Positions 49,551-57,622 of a stretch of 64,000 nt of DNA are shown here, piece by piece. The notes under the pieces were generated by a model. It was given only the letters and a program-made list of their open reading frames with translations, made no database searches and was not told the origin of the DNA. Location of the stretch: positions 496,001 through 560,000 of the forward strand of contig CBDCZB010000004.1 in the NCBI GenBank assembly GCA_965224415.1, given 5' to 3'. The position numbers and the translations under genes were made by a program. Positions within the stretch are counted from its first letter, which is position 1. Each line of letters starts with the position of its first letter. The DNA comes from DAOUJI01 sp965224415. Lineage in GTDB: Bacteria > Chloroflexota > Dehalococcoidia > Lucifugimonadales > JAGWBF01.

Positions 49551-50837
49551 CTAGCCTCCCTTTGCCATGATGCTCTTCCTGGCCAGCTCCGTCTCTTCCT
49601 CCCGCGACCGGACCAGGCCTGTGATGCGCGCCTCTTTCAGTTTCTTGATGAGGTGTCCCACCATGGGACCTTCGTCTGCTCCCAGAGCGGCCAGATCCTT
49701 GCCCGTAAGGGCCGGTTTGACATTCCGCCAGGATTTCAGATACCGCCGCAGTGTGCAGGCCACATCAGGGTTCGGCGTCAACATAGACATGGCCTCTATG
49801 CTTTCGGGGGAGCGTGCATCCAACCATTCGGCCAAGTTCTGAGGAGACATGGCCGTCAAGTCCTGCTCCGAACGTTCGGCCAACTCCACGGTGTCCATAA
49901 ACGTCTTGGCCCATCGGCTGGGCATCCTCAGACGCTGAATTATAGCCGTTCCATCGTTGTATGACACGCCACAAGCCATCACAGCAAGGCAAAGAAAAGG
50001 GGCGGCGCTCTGTACTCCCCAACTGATGCAATCGCGCAACCCCCTCTCCTTCTGGGAGAGGGTTGGGGTGAGGGCGCTTCCCAACGAAGGATGGATTGCG
50101 GCGAGGATTCCAAGCTCCTTGAAACGGTTGAGTGTCTCCAACGGGTCCGGCTCACGGAAGGCGAGGCCGAGTTCGTTACGTACCCTGTCGCCGCTGACAG
50201 TGTCCAGCGCCCCGGCTCTAACGGCCTCTCCAAGCCAGGTCTCCGTATCCTTCTCCAGTGACAACCCCAACCTGACCTCGTAACGGGCGGCCCTGAACAG
50301 CCTTGTGGGATCATCTACGAAGCTGTTGGAATGCAGCGCCCTTATCAGCCCCTCGTCCAGGTCCTTCTCACCGCCCAACGGGTCCAGCAGAGTTCCAGCG
50401 GTTTCGCCGGTCAGGGCCAAGGCCATAGCGTTTACGGTGAGGTCTCGCCGACTGAGGTCGTCGACAATGCTCCCTGGAGACACTTTGGGCAAAGCGCCCG
50501 GCCTGGAGTAGACCTCGGTCCGAGCGGTGGCAAGGTCAATGCGGCCTCCACCCAACTCCAATGTGGCGACCCCGAACCTACGATGGGGCTTAAGTCTTGC
50601 GCCGGTCCTGGCTGCTGCTTCTGAAGCCAAGCCGATGGCGTCGCCTTCAACCGCTGCGTCCAGGTCCGTTAAAGGCTCCTCACGGAGAAGGTCGCGAATG
50701 CCGCCGCCCATCAGGAAGAGAGGCGTCCCAAAATCCTGAGCGGTTCGAACGACAACCTGAAAAAGGGCCAGGCCGGACGGAGGCAGTGAAGATTCCAGGC
50801 GGGAGAGCAAGTGTGAATCAGATGGGAGCATCCTCAT
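49551..50837 (-). CDS. CCA-adding enzyme / poly(A) polymerase family nucleotidyltransferase
   Basis: 428 residues. N-terminal class II nucleotidyltransferase: LFLMGGGIRDLLREEPLTDLDAAVEG (GGGxR and DxD), RFGVATLELGGGRIDLATARTEVYSRPGALP, RRDLTVNAMAL, then FVDDPTRLFRAARYEVRLGL. The C-terminal helical region is less conserved. Adds CCA to tRNA 3' ends or poly(A) tails; consistent with the tRNA-Leu here lacking encoded CCA. Near residue 260 the protein reads ALTPTLSQKERGL, encoded by a dispersed repeat (50041-50074). A second Met two codons in is an alternative start. Confidence 0.9.
   Translation of the reverse strand: MRMLPSDSHLLSRLESSLPPSGLALFQVVVRTAQDFGTPLFLMGGGIRDLLREEPLTDLDAAVEGDAIGLASEAAARTGARLKPHRRFGVATLELGGGRIDLATARTEVYSRPGALPKVSPGSIVDDLSRRDLTVNAMALALTGETAGTLLDPLGGEKDLDEGLIRALHSNSFVDDPTRLFRAARYEVRLGLSLEKDTETWLGEAVRAGALDTVSGDRVRNELGLAFREPDPLETLNRFKELGILAAIHPSLGSALTPTLSQKERGLRDCISWGVQSAAPFLCLAVMACGVSYNDGTAIIQRLRMPSRWAKTFMDTVELAERSEQDLTAMSPQNLAEWLDARSPESIEAMSMLTPNPDVACTLRRYLKSWRNVKPALTGKDLAALGADEGPMVGHLIKKLKEARITGLVRSREEETELARKSIMAKGG
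50041..50074. repeat. Half-copy of the CCCTCA-type repeat inside the CCA-adding enzyme gene
   Basis: CCCCTCTCC...GGAGAGGG hairpin followed by TTGGGGTGAGGG, matching the right half of the element at 47111-47192. It is read through in frame and adds a short repeat-derived peptide (TPTLSQKERG) to the protein. Confidence 0.65.
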
Positions 50838-50851
50838 GGGGGAACCGGGAC

Positions 50852-50857
50852 ATTATA
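50852..50857 (-). promoter_or_regulatory. -10 box for the CCA-adding enzyme gene
   Basis: TATAAT on the minus strand, 15 bp before the annotated ATG at 50837, so the leader would be only a few nucleotides. The -35 is weak. Confidence 0.4.
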
Positions 50858-50905
50858 GCACAATGGTCGAAAGCCGCCCGGAAAATGCTGTGATGGTCGG
50901 TGTTG

Positions 50906-50923
50906 TTGTACTTAATTTCACAA
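50906..50923 (+). promoter_or_regulatory. Rex-type operator upstream of rex
   Basis: TTGTACTTAATTTCACAA matches the Rex consensus TTGTGAA-N4-TTCACAA in 11 of 14 fixed positions, with a perfect right half-site. It abuts the rex promoter (-35 begins five bases downstream), consistent with autoregulation by the NADH/NAD ratio. Confidence 0.6.
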
Positions 50924-50928
50924 ATCAA

Positions 50929-50958
50929 TTGACCTAGGCGTGAGGTTAATCTTAGAAT
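50929..50958 (+). promoter_or_regulatory. Sigma70-type promoter of rex
   Basis: TTGACC (50929-50934), 18-bp spacer, TAGAAT (50953-50958); about 110 bp before the rex start. Confidence 0.6.
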
Positions 50959-51070
50959 TTGATTAAATGTATTCTGATTTCCAGTTTGAAACGTCCGGCC
51001 TTGAAGGTCTGACGGCCCAGGCATCAATCCCGAAAACGGCGCCGGTATCTGGGGCGGAAAGGCTGTTTCC

Positions 51071-51745
51071 GTGACGATGTCATACCGACCCATAAGCATC
51101 GACGCTCCCGATGATGTGCCGGAAGTTGTCATAATGCGGCTCCCACAGTATATCCGGGTTCTGGAGCTGCTGGAGGCTGACGGGGCTGAGATGGTGAGCT
51201 CTCAACAGCTTGGCGAGATGCTGCAAGTCACTCCCGCACAAATCAGGAAGGACCTCAGCTATTTCGGCCGTTTTGGAAAGCAAGGCAGGGGTTACAGCGT
51301 AAGTCGTCTCCAGGCCGAGCTCAAGGACATCATGGGGCTGAACCGTCGCTGGAACGTGCTTCTGGTGGGAGTCGGAAGGCTTGGACGGGCCATCCTCGGA
51401 TACCCGGGTTTCGCACCCGAGGGATTCAAAATCGTCGCCGCTTTCGACGCCAACCGACGTATGGTCGGCAAGCTTGTGGGTGACCTGAAAGTTCGCTCTA
51501 TGGACGACCTGATCGAGGTCGTGGAAGAGTTGGACATCCGAATCGGCGTCGTGGCCGTTCCGGGTAGATACGCTCAGAAGGTCATCGACCGGCTGGTGGA
51601 CTGTGGAGTGACGGCAATCATGAACTATGCCCCCATAACGCCTCAAGCGAGGGACGGGGTGAAGATCAGGAACATTGACCCGGTGCTGTCGCTCCAGACC
51701 ATGACTTACTACCTGCTGGCCGAGAGGCCGAAAGCTATAAGCTAA
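51071..51745 (+). CDS. rex: Redox-sensing transcriptional repressor Rex
   Basis: 224 residues. N-terminal winged helix: IMRLPQYIRVLELLEADGAEMVSSQQLGEMLQVTPAQIRKDLSYFGRFGKQGRGY, the Rex signature. C-terminal Rossmann domain: VLLVGVGRLGRAILGYPGF, AAFDANRRMVGKLVGD and VPGRYAQKVIDRLVDCGV. Senses NADH/NAD and represses respiration or fermentation genes. GTG 51071 is preferred because GGAAAGG lies 8 bp upstream; ATG 51077 is also possible. Its 3' end overlaps atpC tail-to-tail by 4 bp, so transcription of rex and the ATP operon collide. Confidence 0.93.
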   Translation: MTMSYRPISIDAPDDVPEVVIMRLPQYIRVLELLEADGAEMVSSQQLGEMLQVTPAQIRKDLSYFGRFGKQGRGYSVSRLQAELKDIMGLNRRWNVLLVGVGRLGRAILGYPGFAPEGFKIVAAFDANRRMVGKLVGDLKVRSMDDLIEVVEELDIRIGVVAVPGRYAQKVIDRLVDCGVTAIMNYAPITPQARDGVKIRNIDPVLSLQTMTYYLLAERPKAIS

Positions 51746-52173
51746 GACTGACCCGGGGGAGGAGCCGCCCTGGGGCGCCTTCTCCTGGCGATGCGAACGC
51801 GCACCTCCGCTCTGCGTACTGCGGCCACGGCTCTTTCCAGGTCCAAGTCGGAAGTGCGGCTGGAGAGTCGTTCCTGAGCCCGCTGGACCGCCACCTGGGC
51901 CCGCTGTTCGTCGATTTCGTCGTCCCTCTCACAAGCGTCAGCCAGAATCATCACCCGGTTGGCAATGACCTCCATAAACCCGCCCGTCACAGCAAGATAT
52001 GTCTCCTCACCGTTCCGGCGCAGCATTATCTCGCCAGGTTGTAAGGCTGTCATCAGCGGGGCATGGTTGGGGAGAATGCCCAGTTCACCCTCGACGCCGG
52101 GAGCAGTGAGCACATCTACGTCGTCGGAGTAGACCTCTCGTTCGGCTGTGATTATCTCGACTCGCATAGGCAT
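51742..52173 (-). CDS. atpC: F-type ATP synthase epsilon subunit
   Basis: 143 residues. Beta-sandwich: MRVEIITAEREVYSDDVDVLTAPGVEGELGILPNHAPLMTALQPGE and the helical hairpin RAQERLSSRTSDLDLERAVAAVRRAEVRV. Rotor stalk subunit that can inhibit ATP hydrolysis. Last gene of the operon, 6 bp after atpD. Confidence 0.95.
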   Translation of the reverse strand: MPMRVEIITAEREVYSDDVDVLTAPGVEGELGILPNHAPLMTALQPGEIMLRRNGEETYLAVTGGFMEVIANRVMILADACERDDEIDEQRAQVAVQRAQERLSSRTSDLDLERAVAAVRRAEVRVRIARRRRPRAAPPPGQS

Positions 52174-52179
52174 GGCCGG

Positions 52180-53574
52180 CTACTCCGCCTGCATTCGCTG
52201 GGCGGTTTCAATCACCTCGTCAATCGTTCCGGTCATATAGAAGGCCTGCTCCGGCAGATCGTCGTGCTGCCCTTCCAGGATTTCTGTGAAACCTCTGACC
52301 GTTTCACGCACCGGAACATACTTGCCGCCCATCCCGGTGAATGTCTCCGCAACGAAGAAGGGTTGGGTCAGGAACCTCTGGATGCGCCTGGCCCTGGCAA
52401 CCGTCGTCTTGTCCTCCTCTGAGAGCTCTTCGATTCCGAGAATCGCAATGATGTCCTGGAGGTCCCTGTAGCGCTGGAGCACCTGCTGGACGCCCCGCGC
52501 CACCCTGTAGTGCTCCTCTCCAACGATCCTGGGTTCGAGCATCCTGGAGAAGGAGGCCAGGGGGTCCACGGCGGGATACAGACCTTGAGAAGCCAGCGCC
52601 CGCTCCAACGAGACGACCGCGTCCAGGTGGCCGAAGGTGGTGACAATGCCCGGGTCTGTGTAGTCGTCGGCGGGAACGTAAATCGCCTGGAACGAGGTGA
52701 TCGAGCCTTTGGTGGTGGACGTGATCCGTTCCTCCAAGGCTCCCATCTCGGTGCCCAGGGTGGGCTGGTAACCCACAGCCGAGGGCATCCTGCCCAGAAG
52801 GGCCGACACTTCCATGCCGGCCAGGATGTAACGGTAGATGTTGTCGATGAACAGAAGCACGTCCTGGCTTTGCTCATCCCGGAAATACTCGGCCATGGTC
52901 AGGCCAGTGAGGCCGATGCGGGCGCGCACCCCAGGCGGCTCGTTCATCTGCCCGAACACCAGTACCGTATTGCCCATGACCCCTGAGTCCTGCATTTCGT
53001 GCCACAGGTCGTTGCCCTCGCGGGAACGTTCCCCCACGCCGGAGAACACCGAAACTCCCTTGTGGACCTGGGCTATGTTGCGGATGAGCTCCATGATGAT
53101 GACCGTCTTGCCCACTCCCGCTCCGCCGTATGCGCCAATCTTCCCGCCCTTCAAGAAAGGGGTGACCAGGTCGAACACCTTGATGCCCGTTTCGAGAATC
53201 TCGGTGCCGGTTCCCTGTTCTTCAAACGGCGGCGGCGCCCGGTGGATGGGCCAGGTCTGGGCAGCCTCCACGGGACCCAGGTTGTCCAGGGGCGTCCCCG
53301 TCACGTCGAACAGCCTGCCGAGGGTCTCCGGCCCTACCGGCACGGACACGGGGTTGCCGGTGTCGTCGGCCTCCACCCCTCGGGCCAGACCCTCCGTCGG
53401 GCCTAGGGCCAAGCAGCGGACCCAGTTGTTGCCTATGTGCTGCTCCACTTCCAGCACCAGCTTTTCGCCCTGGTTGTCAATCTCCAAGGCGTTGAAGAGG
53501 GTGGGCAGCCCGTCCGGCGGGAACTCGATGTCCACCACCGTTCCGATTACTTGTACGACCTTGCCTTTTGCCAT
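52180..53574 (-). CDS. atpD: F-type ATP synthase beta subunit
   Basis: 464 residues. Catalytic subunit: Walker A GAYGGAGVGKTVIIMELI, catalytic glutamate in GVGERSREGNDL, VLLFIDNIYRYI, and the signature PAVDPLASFSR. Complete. ATG 53574. Precedes atpC. Confidence 0.97.
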   Translation of the reverse strand: MAKGKVVQVIGTVVDIEFPPDGLPTLFNALEIDNQGEKLVLEVEQHIGNNWVRCLALGPTEGLARGVEADDTGNPVSVPVGPETLGRLFDVTGTPLDNLGPVEAAQTWPIHRAPPPFEEQGTGTEILETGIKVFDLVTPFLKGGKIGAYGGAGVGKTVIIMELIRNIAQVHKGVSVFSGVGERSREGNDLWHEMQDSGVMGNTVLVFGQMNEPPGVRARIGLTGLTMAEYFRDEQSQDVLLFIDNIYRYILAGMEVSALLGRMPSAVGYQPTLGTEMGALEERITSTTKGSITSFQAIYVPADDYTDPGIVTTFGHLDAVVSLERALASQGLYPAVDPLASFSRMLEPRIVGEEHYRVARGVQQVLQRYRDLQDIIAILGIEELSEEDKTTVARARRIQRFLTQPFFVAETFTGMGGKYVPVRETVRGFTEILEGQHDDLPEQAFYMTGTIDEVIETAQRMQAE

Positions 53575-53649
53575 GGCTCCTCCCGAATGGGACTAATACA
53601 TTGGAACCGAGGACAGGGAACCGAGGACAGTTCTTGTTGTGCTCGGGCC

Positions 53650-54513
53650 CTATCCTTCCAGGGCGGCGGCGCCGCCTATGATGTCGAGCAGCTCGTTGGT
53701 TATGCTTTCCTGCCGCACTTTGTTGGCGACCAGCGTCAGATCGGAGGCCATTTCATCGGCGCTGTCCGTCGCGTTTCGCATCGCCACCATTCTGGCCGAC
53801 TGCTCCGACGCGTTAAGCTCCAGCAACGCGTGGTATATCTGCATCTCTACGAACCGGGGAAGCAGCGAACCCAGCACTGTCAGGCTGTCCGGTTCGTATA
53901 TGTACCCCACGCGGCTCTGTGACGTGAGTTCCGCAGGTTCGATGGGCAGCAGCTTTTGTACGATCGGCCTCTGGAGGGTGGTGTTTACGAACTCAGCGTA
54001 TCCCAGATAGACCTCGTCGGCATCTCCGGAGCTAAACTGGTCAATGACCATGCCGGATATGGGCGTCGTATCCGCCACGGTGGGCCGGTCGCCCATGTTT
54101 ATAAACACGGCCCTTACGTCCTGCCCGTACCTGACCATGAAGTCCCGGCCCTTGCGCCCGACGGTAATGAGGCTAACGGGGGCTTCCTGTTGCGCGATAA
54201 ACTGGGCCGCTCGTCGGTTCAGGTTGGAATGCAGTCCGCCGCAGAGGCCCCTGTCAGGAGACATAAGGACCAGCTGGACCTTCTTTACGGGCCTGACCTG
54301 CAACAACGGATGAGGAGGCCCCGAGTCCTCGCCGGGCTGGGCCGCAAGGTCGGCGATTACTGTGCTTATCTTTTCGGAATAGGGGCGTCCCGCCAGCACC
54401 GAGCTCTGGGCGCGCCGCATCTTGGACGCGGCGATCATCTCCATCGCCTTGGTCACCTTGCCGGTGTTTTCGATGCTGCGGATTCGCCGTTTTATCTGTC
54501 TTAGGCTTGGCAT
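53650..54513 (-). CDS. atpG: F-type ATP synthase gamma subunit
   Basis: 287 residues. N-terminal IKRRIRSIENTGKVTKAMEMIAASKMRRAQ and C-terminal ALLELNASEQSARMVAMRNATDSADEM, with a central SPDRGLCGGLHSNLNRRA. Central rotor shaft. 9-bp gap from atpA; a 75-bp gap before atpD holds nothing notable. Confidence 0.96.
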   Translation of the reverse strand: MPSLRQIKRRIRSIENTGKVTKAMEMIAASKMRRAQSSVLAGRPYSEKISTVIADLAAQPGEDSGPPHPLLQVRPVKKVQLVLMSPDRGLCGGLHSNLNRRAAQFIAQQEAPVSLITVGRKGRDFMVRYGQDVRAVFINMGDRPTVADTTPISGMVIDQFSSGDADEVYLGYAEFVNTTLQRPIVQKLLPIEPAELTSQSRVGYIYEPDSLTVLGSLLPRFVEMQIYHALLELNASEQSARMVAMRNATDSADEMASDLTLVANKVRQESITNELLDIIGGAAALEG

Positions 54514-54522
54514 GACGTTCGA

Positions 54523-56052
54523 CTACTCTTGGGCCGCTTGCTCGGCCAGGAAGGCGGCTTTGAACTCGGAAATCGCCGTTTTCAAGGACTCCTCCGTCGC
54601 CTCATCCAGGTTCTTGGATTCGGCAATGGTCCTGCCTATATCGGGGTTGGCGGTGTCCAGGTGTTGTAGCAGCTTCACCTCGAACTCCTGGCATTTGTCC
54701 AGAGGAATGTCGTCCAGGTCGCCGTTGTTAACGGCGAAGAGAATGGCGACCTCTTTTTCCAAGGGCATGGGTTCGTACTGAGCCTGCTTCAGTATCTCCG
54801 TGCTGCGCTGTCCCCGTTCAAGCTGCTGCCGGGTGGCCCTGTCCAGGTCGGCGGTCCCGAACTGGGCGAAAGTGGCCAGCTCCCTATACTGCGCAAGGTC
54901 GAGACGCAAGCGTCCCGCCACTCGACGGATGGCCCTGGTCTGGGCCGCACCGCCCACACGAGAAACGGAGAGGCCCACGTTCACGGCGGGGCGTATGCCG
55001 GAGTTGAAAAGCTCCGGCTCTAGGTATATCTGGCCATCGGTAATGGAAATCACGTTGGTGGGCACGTATGCGGAAACGTCGCCCGCCTGAGTTTCGATGA
55101 TCGGCAGGGCGGTCATGGAGCCGCCGCCGTGCTCGTCGTTGAGACGGGCGGCCCTCTCCAGAAGCCTGCTGTGGAGGTAGAAAACGTCACCGGGGTACGC
55201 TTCGCGTCCGGCGGGGCGCCTGAGCAGAAGGGACATCTGCCGATAGGCCCAAGCGTGCTTAGTCAGGTCGTCATAAACTATGAGGACATCCCTGCCCTGC
55301 TCCATGAAATACTCGCCTATGGCGGCGCCTGCGTACGGGGCAATGTACTGGAGGGGCGCCGGGTCGGAGGCGTTGGCGGCCACCAGTATGGTGTGGTCCA
55401 TGGCCCCGTTTTCCTCCAGGTTTCCCAGCACCTGGGCCACCTTGCCCTGCTTCTGCCCTATCGCAACGTAGATGCAGACCAGGTCCTCGCCTTTCTGGTT
55501 GATGATTGCGTCGATGGCTATGGCCGTCTTCCCGGTGGAACGGTCGCCAATAATCAACTCCCGCTGGCCCCTGCCGATGGGGATCATGGAGTCGATGGCC
55601 TTAATACCTGTCTGCACGGGAGTGTCCACAGACTTTCTGGTCACCACGTTGGGGGCGATTTTCTCCACGGGTCGGGCGCCATCGGACTGGACCGGACCCT
55701 TGCCGTCAATGGGTCTGCCCAGGGCGTCTATGACCCGGCCCATCAGGCCGGGTCCCACCGGCACTTCAATGATGCGCCCCGTGGCCCTGACGATGTCTCC
55801 CTCCTTGACCGCGTTGGGGTCGCCCATGATGGCGGCTCCCACCGTGTCCTCTTCCAGGTTAAGGGCCAGCCCCAGCACCTCGTTGGGAAACTCCAGTATC
55901 TCGTTGTAGCGGGCGCCTTGGAGTCCCTGCACCCGGGCGATGCCGTCTCCCACTTCGACGACGGTGCCCACGTCCACCAGACTAAGCTCAGCGCCGAACT
56001 CCTCGATTTGACGCTTGAGCACCGATACGATGTCTTGACCACGAGTGGTCAT
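54523..56052 (-). CDS. atpA: F-type ATP synthase alpha subunit
   Basis: 509 residues. Walker A GDRSTGKTAIAIDAII, VIVYDDLTKHAWAYRQMSLLLRRPAGREAYPGDVFYLHSRLLERAA and PTNVISITDGQIYLEPELFNSGIRPAVNVGLSVSRVG. Non-catalytic nucleotide-binding subunit. Complete. Confidence 0.97.
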   Translation of the reverse strand: MTTRGQDIVSVLKRQIEEFGAELSLVDVGTVVEVGDGIARVQGLQGARYNEILEFPNEVLGLALNLEEDTVGAAIMGDPNAVKEGDIVRATGRIIEVPVGPGLMGRVIDALGRPIDGKGPVQSDGARPVEKIAPNVVTRKSVDTPVQTGIKAIDSMIPIGRGQRELIIGDRSTGKTAIAIDAIINQKGEDLVCIYVAIGQKQGKVAQVLGNLEENGAMDHTILVAANASDPAPLQYIAPYAGAAIGEYFMEQGRDVLIVYDDLTKHAWAYRQMSLLLRRPAGREAYPGDVFYLHSRLLERAARLNDEHGGGSMTALPIIETQAGDVSAYVPTNVISITDGQIYLEPELFNSGIRPAVNVGLSVSRVGGAAQTRAIRRVAGRLRLDLAQYRELATFAQFGTADLDRATRQQLERGQRSTEILKQAQYEPMPLEKEVAILFAVNNGDLDDIPLDKCQEFEVKLLQHLDTANPDIGRTIAESKNLDEATEESLKTAISEFKAAFLAEQAAQE

Positions 56053-56080
56053 GCTCTACCTCCCGGCGTGTTGACCAGGT

Positions 56081-56632
56081 TCATGCCCCGGTCTCCATGG
56101 TCTCTCTTTGCAGCTGTCTACCCATTCTTTCCAGGCGGGTCCTGGCACTTCCGTCGATGAGCTTGTCTCCTACCCGCATGACCAGGCCACCCAATATTCC
56201 CGGGTCCACCTGGGTATGAAGCTCCACCTCTTTCTCAAGCAACTGTTCCAGGAAATTCTTGACCTGGTCTTTTTCTGCGTCGTCCAAGTCCACTGCAGAC
56301 CAGACCTCCACGTCCTCCCTGCCCCGCCTCTGGTTCAGCAGCCTCAAGTACCAATCCTCTACTTGACCAACCTGGCCGGTGCGGCCCCTGGATATTAGGA
56401 GAGACACGAGGTTCTGGACTATAGGGTCGGCTGATGAAAAGGCCTCGCTGATGACCTGCAACTTATTGGCGAGAGGGACTTTAGCGTGTTGTAGGAAGGC
56501 CCTCAGCTCATTATCCTGGACGGCCTCGGATATGGCCGCCAAGTCCCCGGCCCATTCATCGACCCGGTCCCTATCTACGGCCAAATCGAATATGGCCTGC
56601 GCGTATCTCTTTGCTGACGTGCTGCTGGGCAT
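56081..56632 (-). CDS. atpH: F-type ATP synthase delta subunit
   Basis: 183 residues. AKRYAQAIFDLAVDRDRVDEWAGDL, then LRAFLQHAKVPLANKLQVISEAF and C-terminal VDPGILGGLVMRVGDKLIDGSARTRLERMGRQL. Connects F1 to the peripheral stalk. Confidence 0.94.
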   Translation of the reverse strand: MPSSTSAKRYAQAIFDLAVDRDRVDEWAGDLAAISEAVQDNELRAFLQHAKVPLANKLQVISEAFSSADPIVQNLVSLLISRGRTGQVGQVEDWYLRLLNQRRGREDVEVWSAVDLDDAEKDQVKNFLEQLLEKEVELHTQVDPGILGGLVMRVGDKLIDGSARTRLERMGRQLQRETMETGA

Positions 56633-56641
56633 GGCCGGGCG

Positions 56642-57142
56642 CTACTCCCTGGGCATCCGTTCGCCCTCTTCCAAGACCTGGGCTATCAGTTCGCCGTGGG
56701 CTGTGCGGTCCAGGGAGCGTTGAATTACCCGCTCGGCGGCGGTCATGGCCAGGTCCGCGAAATGGCCTCTGACCTCGGCCACTGCGGCGTCCCGTTCCCG
56801 CTGAATCTCCTCCCGGGCCCTGGCGATGAGAGCATCGGCGTCCTGGCGGGCACGAGCTTCCTCTTGTTCCCTGAACTGCTCAGCGGCGGTGCGGGCCTGG
56901 TCCAGCAGTCTCTGCCCTTGCAGTCTCGCCTCGTTCAACTGTTGCTGTGTGTCGGCCTGGGACGCGGCAGCTTCCTCGCGGGCTCTGTCTGCGGCCTCAA
57001 GGCTCTCTTTAATCCGTTCCGACCTCTGGTCTATCATCCTCAAGATGGGCTTGTAGGCGACCAGGTAGAGCAACACCAGAAGTATGGCGAAGTTCACCAA
57101 ATAGATAATTAGTGTAGGAACGTGAAGTCCTAAGCTCTCCAC
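56642..57142 (-). CDS. atpF: F-type ATP synthase subunit b
   Basis: 166 residues. N-terminal membrane segment LHVPTLIIYLVNFAILLVLLYLVAYKPIL, followed by a long charged helix (QRSERIKESLEAADRAREEAAAS...) forming the peripheral stalk dimer. Single b-type gene; no b' copy. Confidence 0.94.
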   Translation of the reverse strand: MESLGLHVPTLIIYLVNFAILLVLLYLVAYKPILRMIDQRSERIKESLEAADRAREEAAASQADTQQQLNEARLQGQRLLDQARTAAEQFREQEEARARQDADALIARAREEIQRERDAAVAEVRGHFADLAMTAAERVIQRSLDRTAHGELIAQVLEEGERMPRE

Positions 57143-57171
57143 GGCTCACCCCTACTTTGACGTTGTTCTGC

Positions 57172-57447
57172 CTAAAATACGAAACCGATCATAATCGCCG
57201 CGACCAGTGCGTAGATGCCCAGCGCCTCGGCGAAGGCGATGGCTAGAATCATGTTCGTCTGTATGGCGCCTCTGGCCTCTGGATTGCGCCCGATGGCGTT
57301 CATGGCCGCTGCGCCCAGGATTCCTATACCGATGCCCGGCCCAATAAGGCCAAGCCCTATGGCCAAGCCTGCTCCCAGCATCTTGGCAGCGTCTTCACCT
57401 ATTTCCTGTGCGGCCACGCTGGCGGCTATCAAGTGCAGGATCTCCAT
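57172..57447 (-). CDS. atpE: F-type ATP synthase subunit c
   Basis: 91 residues, two transmembrane helices: GAGLAIGLGLIGPGIGIGILGAAAMNAIGRNPEARG (with the RNPE-type loop) and ILAIAFAEALGIYALVAAIMIGF. The ion-binding Glu is in AFAEALGIY; the residue after it is Ala, not the Ser seen in Na+-binding rings, so proton coupling is likely. N-terminus slightly extended (residues 1-22). Confidence 0.95.
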   Translation of the reverse strand: MEILHLIAASVAAQEIGEDAAKMLGAGLAIGLGLIGPGIGIGILGAAAMNAIGRNPEARGAIQTNMILAIAFAEALGIYALVAAIMIGFVF

Positions 57448-57495
57448 GTTTCCTCCCTTACCGAATTGTGGTTTCCGGTCTTGCCAAGCTTTCGG

Positions 57496-57594
57496 TTAGT
57501 CCTGCCTGGACGAATAGATTGCGTAGATGCCGCCCAAAGCGGCGGCGGCTATCCCCACAGTGGCTGCTGCTAACAACAGAACGATTACGTCCAC
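57496..57594 (-). CDS. 32-residue membrane micropeptide between atpB and atpE
   Basis: GTG start at 57594 preceded by AGGAGGAG (57599-57606) at ideal spacing; TAA at 57496-57498. Sequence: VDVIVLLLAAATVGIAAAAL (residues 1-20), then GGIYAIYSSRQD: one hydrophobic helix with a short charged tail. It lies in the 175-bp gap between atpB and atpE and is co-directional, so it should be translated from the operon mRNA. Small accessory membrane subunits of F-type ATP synthase occur in some lineages, but I know no named family for this one. Function unknown; the ribosome binding site and codon-like reading support it being real. Confidence 0.62.
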   Translation of the reverse strand: MDVIVLLLAAATVGIAAAALGGIYAIYSSRQD

Positions 57595-57622
57595 AACTCT
57601 CCTCCTAAGGCGACTCTACGGG

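Noticed and set aside
55129..56160. 343-residue open frame on the plus strand
   Set aside because: Antisense of atpA; a shadow.
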